Shown: positions 33,666-43,258 of the stretch, one piece after another
Layout of the letters: every line of letters begins with the position of its first letter
Position numbering within the stretch: the stretch's first letter is position 1
From: Chryseobacterium taichungense
GTDB taxonomy: Bacteria > Bacteroidota > Bacteroidia > Flavobacteriales > Weeksellaceae
DNA: 64,000 nt
Assembly: GCF_900109935.1 (NCBI RefSeq)
Contig: NZ_FOBV01000006.1
Coordinates: 124,001-188,000, forward strand
Direction: 5' to 3'
Notes under the pieces: model-generated
The model's database searches: none
What the model saw: only the letters and a program-made list of their open reading frames with translations
What the model was told of the DNA's origin: nothing
Made by a program: the position numbers and the translations under genes

Positions 33666-34464
33666 TATCTTCTATTTTTGTAATTGTATTATCAATGGTT
33701 TTGTTATTCTCAAGCAAATATTCTCTCAGTTCTTTAAATAATTCTGATGAATAAACGAAATCAATAAGATTTTTATTGCCTGCTGTAATCAGAATGTCTT
33801 TGTTACCTTCCCATTCTTTGATTCCTAATCTGAGGTATACAATTTTCTCACCAATTGTCATTACAGAATTCATGTCGTGTGTATTGATGATGGTCGTTGT
33901 ATTATACTCTTTTGTAATTTCCAGCAGCAGATCGTCGATGACATTGGATGTGTAAGGATCCAGCCCGGAATTTGGCTCATCACAGAAAAGGTATTTAGGA
34001 TTGTTGACAATTGCTCTGGCAATCGCTACCCGTTTCTGCATTCCCCCGGAAATCTCGGAGGGAAATTTCTTATTGGCTTTATCAAGATGTACCCTTCCAA
34101 TTACTTCAAAAACACGTCTTTTCTTTTCCCTGAATGTTAAATTGGTAAACATATCCAGTGGGAACATAATGTTTTCTTCAACCGTTAAAGAATCAAACAA
34201 TGCACTTCCCTGAAAAACTGTTCCGATCTCGGAACGAAGATGTTGCTTTTCATCCCTTGACATGACATTGATGTCTTTGCCATCAAAAAGAATCTCTCCT
34301 GAAGTAGGTTGATAAACATTCAATAGGCTTTTTAGGAATACGGTTTTTCCGGAACCACTTTGCCCAATAATCAGATTTACTTTTCCTTTATCAAAAGTTG
34401 TTGAAATTCCTTTTAATACTTCAACTTCATCAAAACTTTTCTTAAGATCTTTTACCTCAATCAT
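33649..34464 (-). CDS. ABC transporter ATP-binding protein, MlaF-like
   Basis: This 271-residue ATPase has Walker A GQSGSGKT, signature SGGMQKR and Walker B YLFCDEPNSGLDP. The SGLDPYTSNVIDDLL and TFREKKRRV blocks are typical of MlaF/Ttg2A, which drives phospholipid transport between the membranes. The start at 34464 shares one base with the stop of the permease (TAATG), so translation is coupled; the longer start at 34524 would lie inside the permease gene. The cognate MCE protein is not adjacent; one is encoded at 51437. Confidence 0.9.
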   Translation of the reverse strand: MIEVKDLKKSFDEVEVLKGISTTFDKGKVNLIIGQSGSGKTVFLKSLLNVYQPTSGEILFDGKDINVMSRDEKQHLRSEIGTVFQGSALFDSLTVEENIMFPLDMFTNLTFREKKRRVFEVIGRVHLDKANKKFPSEISGGMQKRVAIARAIVNNPKYLFCDEPNSGLDPYTSNVIDDLLLEITKEYNTTTIINTHDMNSVMTIGEKIVYLRLGIKEWEGNKDILITAGNKNLIDFVYSSELFKELREYLLENNKTIDNTITKIEDNEKDS

Positions 34465-35216
34465 TAGCTTAATATTAATTGGGTTAATAGTAATTCTGAA
34501 AGGATAATGAATACCATCGTCCACACCACTGCCTGCGTACTGGCTCTACCTACTTCCAGTGAACCCCCTTTTACATTATATCCGTAATAAGAAGGTACTG
34601 TTGCTATAATGAAAGCAAAAACAATTGTTTTTGTAAATGCATAGTAAATAAACAGATTCGGCATATACGTCTGAATTCCGACAATATAATCATTGGTTGT
34701 CCAGTTTCCGGTTAAAATACCCGCGATATAACCTCCGCCGATACCAAATACAATACTTATTGCAATTAATAAGGGGTTAAATATGACACAGGCGACAATT
34801 TTTGGTAAAATTAAAAAGTTAGGAGAGTTTACTCCCATAATATCAAGAGCGTCAATTTGCTCTGAAACCCTCATTGTTCCTATACTTGAAGCAATGTAAG
34901 ATCCTACTTTACCGGCAAGGATAAGGCTGATAATGGTTGGGGAAAATTCCAAAACCAAAACGGCTTTTGTAGCGTATCCTACAAATGAAGGAGGAATGGG
35001 AAACGAAGAAGCATCAAAATTATTGAACATCTGAATGGCCACAACAGCTCCTACGAATATAGAAGTAAAGATCACAAGGCCAAAAGAATTAACGCCCAGA
35101 TCATTTATCTCTCTCATGAGGAGCTTCCAGAAAACATTCATTTTCTGCGGCTTCTGCATAGATTTACCAAGAAGGATGATGTATTCTCCGACTGCTGTAA
35201 AAAACTTTTTTAACAT
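34464..35216 (-). CDS. ABC transporter permease, MlaE-like
   Basis: This 250-residue integral membrane protein has several transmembrane segments and the MlaE-family signature (GKVGSYIASSIGTMRVSEQIDALDIMGVNS, shown here in shortened form from residues about 110-140). It pairs with the ATPase through overlapping stop and start. It is the permease of the retrograde or anterograde glycerophospholipid transporter in the inner membrane. It is the first gene of the operon permease, ATPase, porin-like barrel. No clear promoter was found. Confidence 0.9.
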   Translation of the reverse strand: MLKKFFTAVGEYIILLGKSMQKPQKMNVFWKLLMREINDLGVNSFGLVIFTSIFVGAVVAIQMFNNFDASSFPIPPSFVGYATKAVLVLEFSPTIISLILAGKVGSYIASSIGTMRVSEQIDALDIMGVNSPNFLILPKIVACVIFNPLLIAISIVFGIGGGYIAGILTGNWTTNDYIVGIQTYMPNLFIYYAFTKTIVFAFIIATVPSYYGYNVKGGSLEVGRASTQAVVWTMVFIILSELLLTQLILS

Positions 35217-35319
35217 TCTGCTAAATTAGACTTTTTTTTTTTAATTAATTAAAGATTGAGATCAGATACAGGCTCTGTTCAATATTCTTTTTAGTATATC
35301 ATAATATAGACCAAAATTT

Positions 35320-36690
35320 TTATTTTGCATTTTTATCTCCGCCAATAACCAAGAGAATGGTCTTTAAAACAATAACCAGATCGAGCATAAAACTCCAGTT
35401 TCTCACGTAGAAAGCATCTGCCAAAACTCTTTTGTTCATTTCCACTTCTACATTTCCGGCATCACCGCGTAAGCCATTTACCTGAGCAAGGCCTGTAATT
35501 CCGGGTGTTACCACGCTCCTGAGGCTGTATCTTCCGATCTTCGGTTTGTAATAATTATCTACTGCAAGCATATGAGGACGGGGTCCTACAATTGACATAT
35601 CCCCTTTCAGAACATTAATAAACTGTGGCATCTCGTCAAGGCTGGTTTTTCTCAGAAATTTACCGAATGGGGTAATTCTTATATCATTTTCTGCTGTTGT
35701 TTTTGTGGCAGACTGGTCATTCACCACCATTGTCCTGAATTTAATACATTTAAAAACTTCTTCGTGAAAACCATATCTTTCCTGTATAAAAAAAACGGGA
35801 CCTTTTGATGTCATTTTAATCACAATGGCGATAATAGGAAATAGCCAGGAACAGATTCCAAGTATTATTATTACAGAAAATACGATATCAAAACCTCTTT
35901 TTAATAAAAAATTAGAATAGAACTCAAGTGGATATTTTACCTGATTAAGAACTGGCTGGGTCTGAATATATCCCATGTCATACAAAAAGAAATCACTCTG
36001 CGTTATACTGGGAATCAGTGAGATGTGTACTTTATTAGCTTCTGCGAGTCTGAAAATTTCTTTTTCTGTACTTGGTGTATAAGTATTCTCCAGCGGGATA
36101 AATAAGGTATGAATACCGTTTTTTTTCCAGAATTCTATCAGTTCGTCAATTTTTATTTCATCTTTTTTGTATTCGAAAATCTTATACCCGTAATCTTTTC
36201 TCTCTGTTAATATATTTTTTAAAACATCTGTAGAACTGTTTTCATGAAGGAACATGATATTCCTGTGATTGATACCAAGACTTCGGGCATATTTTATTCC
36301 GAAGAAGATCATTGACCTTACTAAAAAAATAAAAAAGAAAAGATAAAATGAAAGCCAGTAAATATCTGAATTAAAAAAGACGTTATAACTTACTTTTCCA
36401 ATTAATAGCACTCCAAGGATGAACAACAGGAAATGAATAAGAATTCTTTCCAGAAACAAGGTATACGTAAGATTTCTCGGAATATTGTAAATTCTTGTTC
36501 TGCTACTCAGAAGCATCCAGAACAAAAACAGCAATATCAAAGAAAAGGAATTCTGATACCAGGTTTCCTTGTTGTATGTCAAATTTTGATTTCTTGTTAC
36601 AAAAAAGAATATAAAAATAGATGCAATAACCAAAAGGTCAAGCAAAATAATGATTGATTTCAGGTATCTGGAATATCGTATTCTCTGCAT
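35320..36690 (-). CDS. Exopolysaccharide sugar-phosphate transferase (WcaJ/WbaP type)
   Basis: This 456-residue protein has four N-terminal membrane segments (about 10-110), a soluble middle part and the C-terminal bacterial sugar transferase domain (about 260-456). The domain shows KRGFDIVFSVIIILG, KFRTMV, FGKFLRKTSLDEMPQFINVL and GPRPH. It attaches a sugar 1-phosphate, usually glucose, to undecaprenyl phosphate to start capsule, exopolysaccharide or O-unit synthesis. No other biosynthetic genes lie beside it, but a flippase and GT4 enzyme are at 56-58.8 kb. Confidence 0.9.
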   Translation of the reverse strand: MQRIRYSRYLKSIIILLDLLVIASIFIFFFVTRNQNLTYNKETWYQNSFSLILLFLFWMLLSSRTRIYNIPRNLTYTLFLERILIHFLLFILGVLLIGKVSYNVFFNSDIYWLSFYLFFFIFLVRSMIFFGIKYARSLGINHRNIMFLHENSSTDVLKNILTERKDYGYKIFEYKKDEIKIDELIEFWKKNGIHTLFIPLENTYTPSTEKEIFRLAEANKVHISLIPSITQSDFFLYDMGYIQTQPVLNQVKYPLEFYSNFLLKRGFDIVFSVIIILGICSWLFPIIAIVIKMTSKGPVFFIQERYGFHEEVFKCIKFRTMVVNDQSATKTTAENDIRITPFGKFLRKTSLDEMPQFINVLKGDMSIVGPRPHMLAVDNYYKPKIGRYSLRSVVTPGITGLAQVNGLRGDAGNVEVEMNKRVLADAFYVRNWSFMLDLVIVLKTILLVIGGDKNAK

Positions 36691-36731
36691 CTATCTGAAT
36701 TAACGGATACGAAAAGCTAATTTACATAAAT

Positions 36732-37361
36732 TTATGGGATATTGAGATATTTATGTGTCTGGACTGATGCTCTCCATTTCGGATGTTCTAAAATAAAATC
36801 TGTAATTTTTGGGTACATCTCGTCACGTTTGCTCCATTCGCTCTGAAGATAGAGTGTACAATTTTTCGAAACTTTTGAAGCCTGTTCCTGGGCAAATTTA
36901 AAGTCATTGTTATTGAAAATGATCACTTTAAGCTCGTGTGCTTTTTGGTAGATTTCTTCTTTTGGTAATCCTGTTTTTTTAGGAGAAAGCGTAATCCAGT
37001 CGATTTGTCCGCTCATCGGGTAGGCTCCGGAAGTTTCAATATGAACAGTGCATCCCAACTCTTTTAATTTTGATGTTAAGATATCAAGATTCCACATTAA
37101 AGGTTCTCCACCTGTTAAGACTATTGTTTTACAGTGTCTTGCAGCGGTTTCTGCTATTTCTTCCGCATTCATTAATGGGTGTAAATTCGGATCCCAGCTT
37201 TCTTTTACATCACACCAATGGCATCCGACATCACAACCTCCTAATCTGATGAAATAGGCTGCTTTTCCGGTGTGCGCTCCCTCTCCCTGAAGAGTGTAAA
37301 AATGCTCCATTACAGGGAGCATTTTACCTTCTTTTAATAATATATCTTCTACTAAATTCAT
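36732..37361 (-). CDS. queE: 7-carboxy-7-deazaguanine synthase
   Basis: This 209-residue radical-SAM enzyme converts 6-carboxytetrahydropterin into 7-carboxy-7-deazaguanine on the path to queuosine. The N-terminal HFYTLQGEGAHTGKAAYFIR and the cluster motif CDVGCHWC (Cx3Cx2C) are clear, and LTGGEPLMWN binds SAM. The start at 37361 (MNLVEDILLKEG) is chosen over 37400 because it falls just after the folD stop, 7 bases away, as in a tight operon. Substrates and role are known from the family. Confidence 0.92.
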   Translation of the reverse strand: MNLVEDILLKEGKMLPVMEHFYTLQGEGAHTGKAAYFIRLGGCDVGCHWCDVKESWDPNLHPLMNAEEIAETAARHCKTIVLTGGEPLMWNLDILTSKLKELGCTVHIETSGAYPMSGQIDWITLSPKKTGLPKEEIYQKAHELKVIIFNNNDFKFAQEQASKVSKNCTLYLQSEWSKRDEMYPKITDFILEHPKWRASVQTHKYLNIP

Positions 37362-37368
37362 TTTAAAA

Positions 37369-38253
37369 TTAGTCGTTATAGACTGAAGTCTTATACGCAA
37401 TGATCGTATTTTTCATCAACATTGCTCTTGTCATAGGCCCGACACCTCCGGGAACAGGCGTGATCCAGCTAGCTTTTGCTGCACAGCTGTCAAAATCTAC
37501 ATCACCTGCAAGATAATACCCTTTCGGAGAATCATCGTCTACTCTTGTAATGCCTACGTCAACAATCACTGCTCCTTCTTTGATCATATCTCCTTTTAAG
37601 AAATGAGGATCTCCTAAAGCTGTGATAACGATATCTGCTTTTTTAGTATATTCTTCAATATCTTTTGTGTATGAATGTGTCAATGTCACTGTAGAATTTC
37701 CCGGGAAATCTTTTCTTCCCATCAGGATACTCATCGGTCTTCCTACGATTTTACTTCTTCCGATGATGACACAGTCTTTACCTTTTGTTTCAATATTATA
37801 TCTTTCCAATAATGTTAAAATCCCGAACGGTGTAGCTGGCAGGAAAGTATCCATTTCCAGCGCCATTCTTCCGAAGTTTTCCGGATGGAAACCATCAACA
37901 TCTTTTCTTGGATCAATAGCATTAATAATTTTTTCCTGATCGATCTGATCCGGTAGAGGCAACTGAACGATGAATCCGTCCACCGCTTTGGATTTATTTA
38001 ATTCATCAATTTTTTCCAATAATTCGGATTCAGAAACTGTACTTGGAAATTTAACTAAGCTTGATTGAAAGCCTACTTCTTCGCAGTCTTTTACTTTTGA
38101 ATTGACATAGGCTTTGCTTGCCCCATTGTTTCCTACAAGAATGGCTACCAAATGCGGAGCTCTTCTTTTTCCGGCAACAATTTTTTCAACTTCAGCCTTA
38201 ATTTCCTGTTTTATTTCTTTGGATATTTTTAATCCATCAAGAATTTCTGCCAT
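37369..38253 (-). CDS. folD: Methylenetetrahydrofolate dehydrogenase/cyclohydrolase
   Basis: This 294-residue bifunctional enzyme interconverts 5,10-methylene- and 10-formyl-tetrahydrofolate with NADP+. Motifs: GFIVQLPLPDQID, the Lys of the catalytic YVNSKVKDCEEVGF, IGRSKIVGRPM in the Rossmann part, and GVGPMTRAMLM near the end. Length is usual (about 280-300). queE follows with 7 bases between stop and start. Folate one-carbon units connect with purine synthesis and with GTP-derived queuosine only indirectly. Confidence 0.96.
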   Translation of the reverse strand: MAEILDGLKISKEIKQEIKAEVEKIVAGKRRAPHLVAILVGNNGASKAYVNSKVKDCEEVGFQSSLVKFPSTVSESELLEKIDELNKSKAVDGFIVQLPLPDQIDQEKIINAIDPRKDVDGFHPENFGRMALEMDTFLPATPFGILTLLERYNIETKGKDCVIIGRSKIVGRPMSILMGRKDFPGNSTVTLTHSYTKDIEEYTKKADIVITALGDPHFLKGDMIKEGAVIVDVGITRVDDDSPKGYYLAGDVDFDSCAAKASWITPVPGGVGPMTRAMLMKNTIIAYKTSVYND

Positions 38254-38279
38254 TTTTATTTATTACTTTTTATTAGATT

Positions 38280-38570
38280 TTATGGATATTTTTCCGGATT
38301 CTGATGAGTGCAGAAAACGGAAATTACATAAACGAATTTTTTAATTTCGTCAATATGAAATAAAATGATGTAAGGAAACTTTTTAAGAGGAAGTGCTCTC
38401 ACATCATCATATCGAATTTGAAAAAAAGGATTTCTTTCTAATTGATCATATGCTTTTGAAATTTGTTTTTCAAAGTTGGATGCAATGGTGTTTGAAATTT
38501 CTTTATAATAATTTACAGCTTCCAAAATATCCTCATCTGCCTCGGGATATTGGAAAATTTCAAATGCCAT
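38280..38570 (-). CDS. RelE/ParE-type toxin
   Basis: This 96-residue protein has the ParE/RelE fold pattern: FEIFQYPEADEDILEAVNYYKEI at the start, then FEKQISKAYDQLERNPFFQIRYDDVRALPLKKFPYIILF and IDEIKKFVYVISVFCTHQNPEKY. Toxins of this type inhibit gyrase (ParE) or cleave mRNA on the ribosome (RelE); the sequence does not say which. It overlaps the antitoxin gene by 11 bases and is read after it, the standard order. The pair lies between folD and pgi, both core genes. Confidence 0.85.
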   Translation of the reverse strand: MAFEIFQYPEADEDILEAVNYYKEISNTIASNFEKQISKAYDQLERNPFFQIRYDDVRALPLKKFPYIILFHIDEIKKFVYVISVFCTHQNPEKYP

Positions 38571-38778
38571 GATTGTTTTTCAATTTTTTTAAAAAGTCTC
38601 TTGCCGGAGTAAACTTTTTGTGATTTTTGGCTTTTCTTTCATCAATCACCCTTTTCATTTCATCCGTCAGTTCAAAATCATCTTCGTTTTTTTCAAAGCT
38701 GATCTTCATTTTTTTCAAAAGATTTTCCATTAAAGTTTCCTCTTCTTTATTTTTAAGATGTATGGTAATGGTACTCAT
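38560..38778 (-). CDS. Antitoxin of the ParE/RelE-type pair
   Basis: This 72-residue protein is charged, with MSTITIHLKNKEEETLMENLLKKM at the N-terminus, where a short strand and helix could form a DNA-binding dimer. The C-terminal acidic and basic region (ELTDEMKRVIDERKAKNH) would wrap the toxin. It directly precedes the toxin with an 11-base overlap, so translation is coupled. No antitoxin family is firmly recognised; the assignment rests on size and position. Confidence 0.75.
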   Translation of the reverse strand: MSTITIHLKNKEEETLMENLLKKMKISFEKNEDDFELTDEMKRVIDERKAKNHKKFTPARDFLKKLKNNHGI

Positions 38779-38820
38779 GTGTTTTATTTTTTATCAAAAT
38801 TAATGAAAATCAGCAATAAT

Positions 38821-40461
38821 TTATTTGTTTGCTTTATAATAATTAATCAGTCCGTTGGTTGAAGAATCATGTGAGCTAACCGTCTCATTGTTTTCAAGTT
38901 CCGGAAGTATTTTATTGGCTAAAACTTTTCCTAATTCCACGCCGAACTGATCGAAACTGAAAATATTCCAGATCACACCCTGAACAAATATTTTATGCTC
39001 GTACAAAGCAATCAGCTGTCCTAGCGAAAAAGGAGTTAATTCCTTGAATAATATAGAGTTGGTTGGCGTATTTCCCTGGAAGACCTTATAGTTTAATAAA
39101 AATTCAATTTCCTCGTCAGATTTTCCTGAAGCCTTTAATTCTGCTTTAACTTCTTCTTCTGTTTTTCCAAAGGCAAGTGCTTCAGTCTGAGCGAAGAAGT
39201 TCGCTAATAATTTATCCTGGTGGTCCGAAACTTTATTCAGACTTGTAGCATAAGCAATAAAATCTGCCGGAATCAATTCTGTTCCCTGGTGAATTAACTG
39301 ATAGAATGCGTGTTGGCCGTTTGTTCCCGGCTCTCCCCAGATAATTGGCCCGGTTTCATATTCTACAAATTCACCGTTTCTGTCAACACATTTTCCATTA
39401 CTTTCCATATCTCCCTGTTGGAAATATGCAGGGAATCTGTCTAAATATTGAGAATATGGAAGGATTGCGACTGTTGTAGCGGCATAAAAATTACGGTACC
39501 AAATACCGATCAATCCCATTAAAACAGGAATATTTTCAGCAAAATCTGCTGTCTGAAAATGCTGGTCTGTATCATATGCTCCTCTAAGCAACTGTTCGAA
39601 GTTTTCATAACCCACTGCTAGAACAATACTTAAGCCAATTGCACTCCACAATGAGTATCTTCCGCCAACCCAGTCCCAGAATTCGAAGATGTTCTCTTCT
39701 GCAATTCCGAAGTCTTTAACAGCTTGAACGTTAGTGGATAAAGCTACGAAATGCTTTGCTACATCTTCTTGTTTTCCTGCTTTTAAGAACCAGTCTCTTG
39801 CAGAATGAGCATTCGTCATCGTCTCCTGAGTCGTGAATGTTTTAGAAGCAATGATGAATAAAGTGGTTTCAGGATTTAAATTTTTTACAACTTCTGCAAT
39901 ATGATTACCATCTACGTTAGAAACAAAATGAATATTGAGCCTGGTTTTAAAATGTTTTAAAGCCGAAACTACCATCACAGGGCCCAAATCTGAACCACCG
40001 ATTCCAATATTTACAACATCCGTAATTTCTTTTCCGCTAAAACCTTTGTGATCTCCTGAAATAATGCTTTCGGAAAAAGATTTCATATGATCCAGAACTT
40101 TTTTGATCTGAGGTTTGATATTTTGTCCGTCCACTACAATTTCTTTATCGGAGAAATCTCTCAAAGCTGTATGTAGAACCGCTCTTCCTTCCGTTTCATT
40201 GATTTTGTCACCCGAAAACATTTTGGAAATTGCATCTTTCAGTTCACATTCTTCAGCAAGATTCAGCAAAAGGCTTTTCACTTTAGAATCAATCAGGTTT
40301 TTAGAATAATCAAACAAAAAGTTGGTTCTTTTGATGGAAAATTCATTAAAACGATTCGGATTGTCTTTAAAAAGACTTCTTAAATCAAAATCATTGTTAG
40401 CAAATTGATCATCAAGCGCTTTCCAGCTGTTGGTTTGGGTAGGATTTATTTTTGATAGCAT
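38821..40461 (-). CDS. pgi: Glucose-6-phosphate isomerase
   Basis: This 546-residue enzyme interconverts glucose 6-phosphate and fructose 6-phosphate in glycolysis and gluconeogenesis. Signatures: [20 protein letters not shown] and [18 protein letters not shown]. Active-site and phosphate-binding blocks such as GIGGSDLGP and SKTFTTQET are also present. Length is that of the long bacterial/eukaryotic class. It has two -7 elements on the - strand 60-82 bases upstream. Confidence 0.97.
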   Translation of the reverse strand: MLSKINPTQTNSWKALDDQFANNDFDLRSLFKDNPNRFNEFSIKRTNFLFDYSKNLIDSKVKSLLLNLAEECELKDAISKMFSGDKINETEGRAVLHTALRDFSDKEIVVDGQNIKPQIKKVLDHMKSFSESIISGDHKGFSGKEITDVVNIGIGGSDLGPVMVVSALKHFKTRLNIHFVSNVDGNHIAEVVKNLNPETTLFIIASKTFTTQETMTNAHSARDWFLKAGKQEDVAKHFVALSTNVQAVKDFGIAEENIFEFWDWVGGRYSLWSAIGLSIVLAVGYENFEQLLRGAYDTDQHFQTADFAENIPVLMGLIGIWYRNFYAATTVAILPYSQYLDRFPAYFQQGDMESNGKCVDRNGEFVEYETGPIIWGEPGTNGQHAFYQLIHQGTELIPADFIAYATSLNKVSDHQDKLLANFFAQTEALAFGKTEEEVKAELKASGKSDEEIEFLLNYKVFQGNTPTNSILFKELTPFSLGQLIALYEHKIFVQGVIWNIFSFDQFGVELGKVLANKILPELENNETVSSHDSSTNGLINYYKANK

Positions 40462-40520
40462 ATATTTAGAAATTAGATTGTGACTTGGGAATTAGGATGG
40501 TTGAATGCCAAATCCCCATA

Positions 40521-40543
40521 CAAAATTACTGATTGCAAATTTA
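40521..40543 (-). promoter_or_regulatory. Two predicted -7 elements for pgi
   Basis: On the - strand, TAATTTTG (complement of 40521-40528) and TAAATTTG (complement of 40536-40543) both fit TAnnTTTG, 8 bases apart. Either or both may be used. Confidence 0.45.
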
Positions 40544-40633
40544 CGCAATTTTAATCCAATGATGTTAATGGATGATTAAAAATCAGTCCGCGATTTGGTG
40601 TTAATTCTAAAATTATTATTTTTAAAATTAAAT

Positions 40634-42076
40634 ATGATAGGCACAATGATCAACAGACGTAATTTTATCAAGAAATCATCATTAGGGCTTGGCTTTTTTG
40701 CACTGCCGGCATCTTCAAAATTTATTTATTCAGAAGATTACGTCTCAAAAAGGCCTGCAATTTCTCAGAGAAAATTTATCTCAGAAGCCATTGAAAGAAC
40801 GATTAAAGATATCAAAAAATCAATTGCTGACCGGGAACTGGCCTGGATGTTCGAAAATTGTTTCCCTAATACTTTAGATACAACGGTAAAATTTTATCAC
40901 AAAAATAATAAACCTTACACGTACGTTATCACGGGAGATATCGATGCGATGTGGCTCAGAGATTCTTCGGCGCAGGTTTATCCATATTTAAATCTGGCAA
41001 ATGAAGATGAAAAGCTTAAAAATCTGCTTAAAGGGGTGATCAATAAACAGGTTGAATGTGTTCTTCTTGATCCTTATGCCAATGCTTTTTTTGATGATTC
41101 TCATAAAATAAGTGAATGGGAAGATGATTCTACACAAATGAAACCCGGAATTCATGAGCGAAAATGGGAGATTGATTCTTTATGTTATGTGATGCGGTTG
41201 TCTTATAATTATTGGAAAATAACTGGGGATTCTTTTGTTTTTGATGCAGATTGGAAAAAAGCAATGTTTTTGATTTTGCAGACTTTTACGGAGCAGCAGC
41301 GAAAAGATTCAAAAGGACCATATCATTTCCAAAGGTCTAACGGAAACCCTTTGGACACACAGTTTGCAGGCGGATTCGGGAATCCTACGAAAAAAGTCGG
41401 ACTAATTCATTCGATGTTCAGGCCTTCGGATGATGCTACTTTTTATCCGTTTTTGATTTCTTCCAATATGTTTGCTGTGGTCTCTTTAAGGCAGACAGCT
41501 GAGATTTTTTCAACAGTTTTAAAAGATGAAATATCTTCGGATCAATTTAAAGGTTTAGCGAAAGAAGTGGATGAAGCGATTCAGAAATATGCTGTTTTAA
41601 ATCATCCTGAAGCCGGAAAAATTTATGCTCTGGAAATCGATGGTTTCGGAAATGCTTTATTTATGGATGATGCAAATGTCCCGAACTTATTGTCGATTCC
41701 GTATTTAGGGTACGCCTCAAAAGATGACGTAGTCTATCAGAATACAAGAAAATTTTCTTTAAGTAAAGCAAATCCGTGGTTCAGTGAAGGGAAGTTTGCC
41801 AAAGGAATCGGCGGACCTCATATTGGAGAACATAAAATCTGGCCGCTCGGACTAATTATGCAGGCTTTAACAACTGATGACAATGAGGAAATTATTTCAT
41901 GTCTGAAAATGCTTAAGACCACTCAAGCAGGAACGGGATTTATTCATGAGTCTTTTGATGTCGACAATCCTAAAGATTTTACAAGATCATGGTTCGCTTG
42001 GGCTAATACTCTTTTCGGTGAATTGATTCTTCATCTTCATAAAACAAAACCTGAAATTTTAAAGAGGAAATTTTAA
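40634..42076 (+). CDS. GH125 exo-alpha-1,6-mannosidase, Tat-exported
   Basis: 480 residues from the ATG at 40634; an ATG at 40646 is also possible. The N-terminus has a twin-arginine signal (NRRNFIKKSSLGLGFFALPA), so the folded enzyme is exported by Tat. The body matches GH125: TYVITGDIDAMWLRDSSAQ, LLDPYANAFF, WEDDSTQMKPGIHERKWEID, MFRPSDDAT and GIGGPHIGEHKIWPLGLIMQ. The family removes alpha-1,6-linked mannose from N-glycan or mannan. A TTTG-N19-TATTTTTA promoter-like pair is at 40594-40624. It stands alone, without other mannan genes. Confidence 0.88.
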   Translation: MIGTMINRRNFIKKSSLGLGFFALPASSKFIYSEDYVSKRPAISQRKFISEAIERTIKDIKKSIADRELAWMFENCFPNTLDTTVKFYHKNNKPYTYVITGDIDAMWLRDSSAQVYPYLNLANEDEKLKNLLKGVINKQVECVLLDPYANAFFDDSHKISEWEDDSTQMKPGIHERKWEIDSLCYVMRLSYNYWKITGDSFVFDADWKKAMFLILQTFTEQQRKDSKGPYHFQRSNGNPLDTQFAGGFGNPTKKVGLIHSMFRPSDDATFYPFLISSNMFAVVSLRQTAEIFSTVLKDEISSDQFKGLAKEVDEAIQKYAVLNHPEAGKIYALEIDGFGNALFMDDANVPNLLSIPYLGYASKDDVVYQNTRKFSLSKANPWFSEGKFAKGIGGPHIGEHKIWPLGLIMQALTTDDNEEIISCLKMLKTTQAGTGFIHESFDVDNPKDFTRSWFAWANTLFGELILHLHKTKPEILKRKF

Positions 42077-42080
42077 GCAT

Positions 42081-42110
42081 AAAACCTCCGGACTTTTCCA
42101 GAGGTTTTTA
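42081..42110 (+). terminator. Terminator after GH125
   Basis: AAAACCTC pairs with GAGGTTTT, extended by GGA/TCC with one mismatch, followed by T. The genes on each side converge. Confidence 0.82.
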
Positions 42111-42147
42111 AGTTGAATATATGTTGATAACCGAAGGTTAGGGTAGC

Positions 42148-43056
42148 TTATATTTCACTGGTCGGCTGTTGCTTTTTGGAAGGTTTTCTTTTTCTCACAA
42201 CATAAATGATTACAGCTCCGATTAATATAATTGGCCAAATAGTAATCAATCCTACTACAATTCTCTGAATTAAATAAAATCCTTCCACGAATGCCGATTT
42301 TACACCATATCCAAAGTCAAACTTATATTGATCATCAATGCTTTCGGTATTGGTAATAGCGATTGTAGCAACTCTTAATTTAGGTTCTTTAATGTAAATA
42401 TCGACAGTACTATATTTTAAATTATCGGTTACGTCCATGTTTGCCAATTGCTGCTGATTGGCTTCTGCCATATTTTCATTACTCATATTCACTTTATCTT
42501 TATTAGTCTTCAGTTTGTGAATATTTTCTTCGGTTTTTTTGATTCTTTTTCCTTCCAGTTCAGCATATTTTATACCTGAAGTCACATCTTCTGCATTGAT
42601 GGATCTTGAATTAAGAAATAGTTTCTTGTTATTTATTAAGGTCAGTAATTCACCAAGCTTAGCAGTCGGAACTCTTACCTGCATCGTATTCTCTGATTGG
42701 TATTTTTTAATCAGCATTGCTTCCTGATCTGATGTGTTATAGGTATCTTCCGAAATAACATTGCTTTTCAGATCACTGTGTGTTACAAATCCTCCAAGTT
42801 CCTGAACAGATTTTTCAATGGAAATAGTAGCGTCATAAACATCTTTTACTTCCATATTCACATTAGCGGTTTTAATGAACTGTTTGTCTTTTACGCTCAT
42901 CGTTGCTGCAGATGAGATACTGTCTGAAATAATTGTTGTCGCAGAATCTGCTTCTGCACCGGCGTTATAATCTGCCGTAGCTTCTCCTTTTTTACATGAA
43001 TAAATTCCCAGTAAAAGGGCGCTTGCTAATGATAGTCTGATGTACGTTGTTTTCAT
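42148..43056 (-). CDS. DUF4349-family lipoprotein
   Basis: 302 residues from the ATG complementary to 43054-43056, which gives the lipoprotein signal MKTTYIRLSLASALLLGIYSC; the longer start is less likely. The DUF4349 core begins with KTANVNMEVKDVYDATISIEKSVQELGGFV and includes a helical stretch (SGIKYAELEGKRIKKTEEN). A C-terminal membrane helix (about 265-285, LITIWPIILIGAVIIYVV) is followed by a basic tail. Both a lipid anchor and a membrane helix are predicted, so it spans or is fixed in the inner membrane. The function of DUF4349 is unknown. Confidence 0.82.
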   Translation of the reverse strand: MKTTYIRLSLASALLLGIYSCKKGEATADYNAGAEADSATTIISDSISSAATMSVKDKQFIKTANVNMEVKDVYDATISIEKSVQELGGFVTHSDLKSNVISEDTYNTSDQEAMLIKKYQSENTMQVRVPTAKLGELLTLINNKKLFLNSRSINAEDVTSGIKYAELEGKRIKKTEENIHKLKTNKDKVNMSNENMAEANQQQLANMDVTDNLKYSTVDIYIKEPKLRVATIAITNTESIDDQYKFDFGYGVKSAFVEGFYLIQRIVVGLITIWPIILIGAVIIYVVRKRKPSKKQQPTSEI

Positions 43057-43258
43057 AGATTTATTTTTAATGTTTTGCTTAATCCAAAGTTCAGGCTGAA
43101 TCATTTGTAATATTTGAAAATCACACGTAAAAGTTTTGTAAATAATATATAATGGATTAAATGTCTTACAATCAGTAATTTGTAAATTGTTCTGTCTGCA
43201 TGGATACCATATTCGGATTGATTTTTGCTGATGTTTTACAAATTAAATTTCAAATAAT

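Noticed and set aside
33490..33741. + strand open frame of 83 codons in the porin/mlaF region
   Set aside because: It is the reverse of the interrupted barrel gene and of the mlaF end, both well supported.
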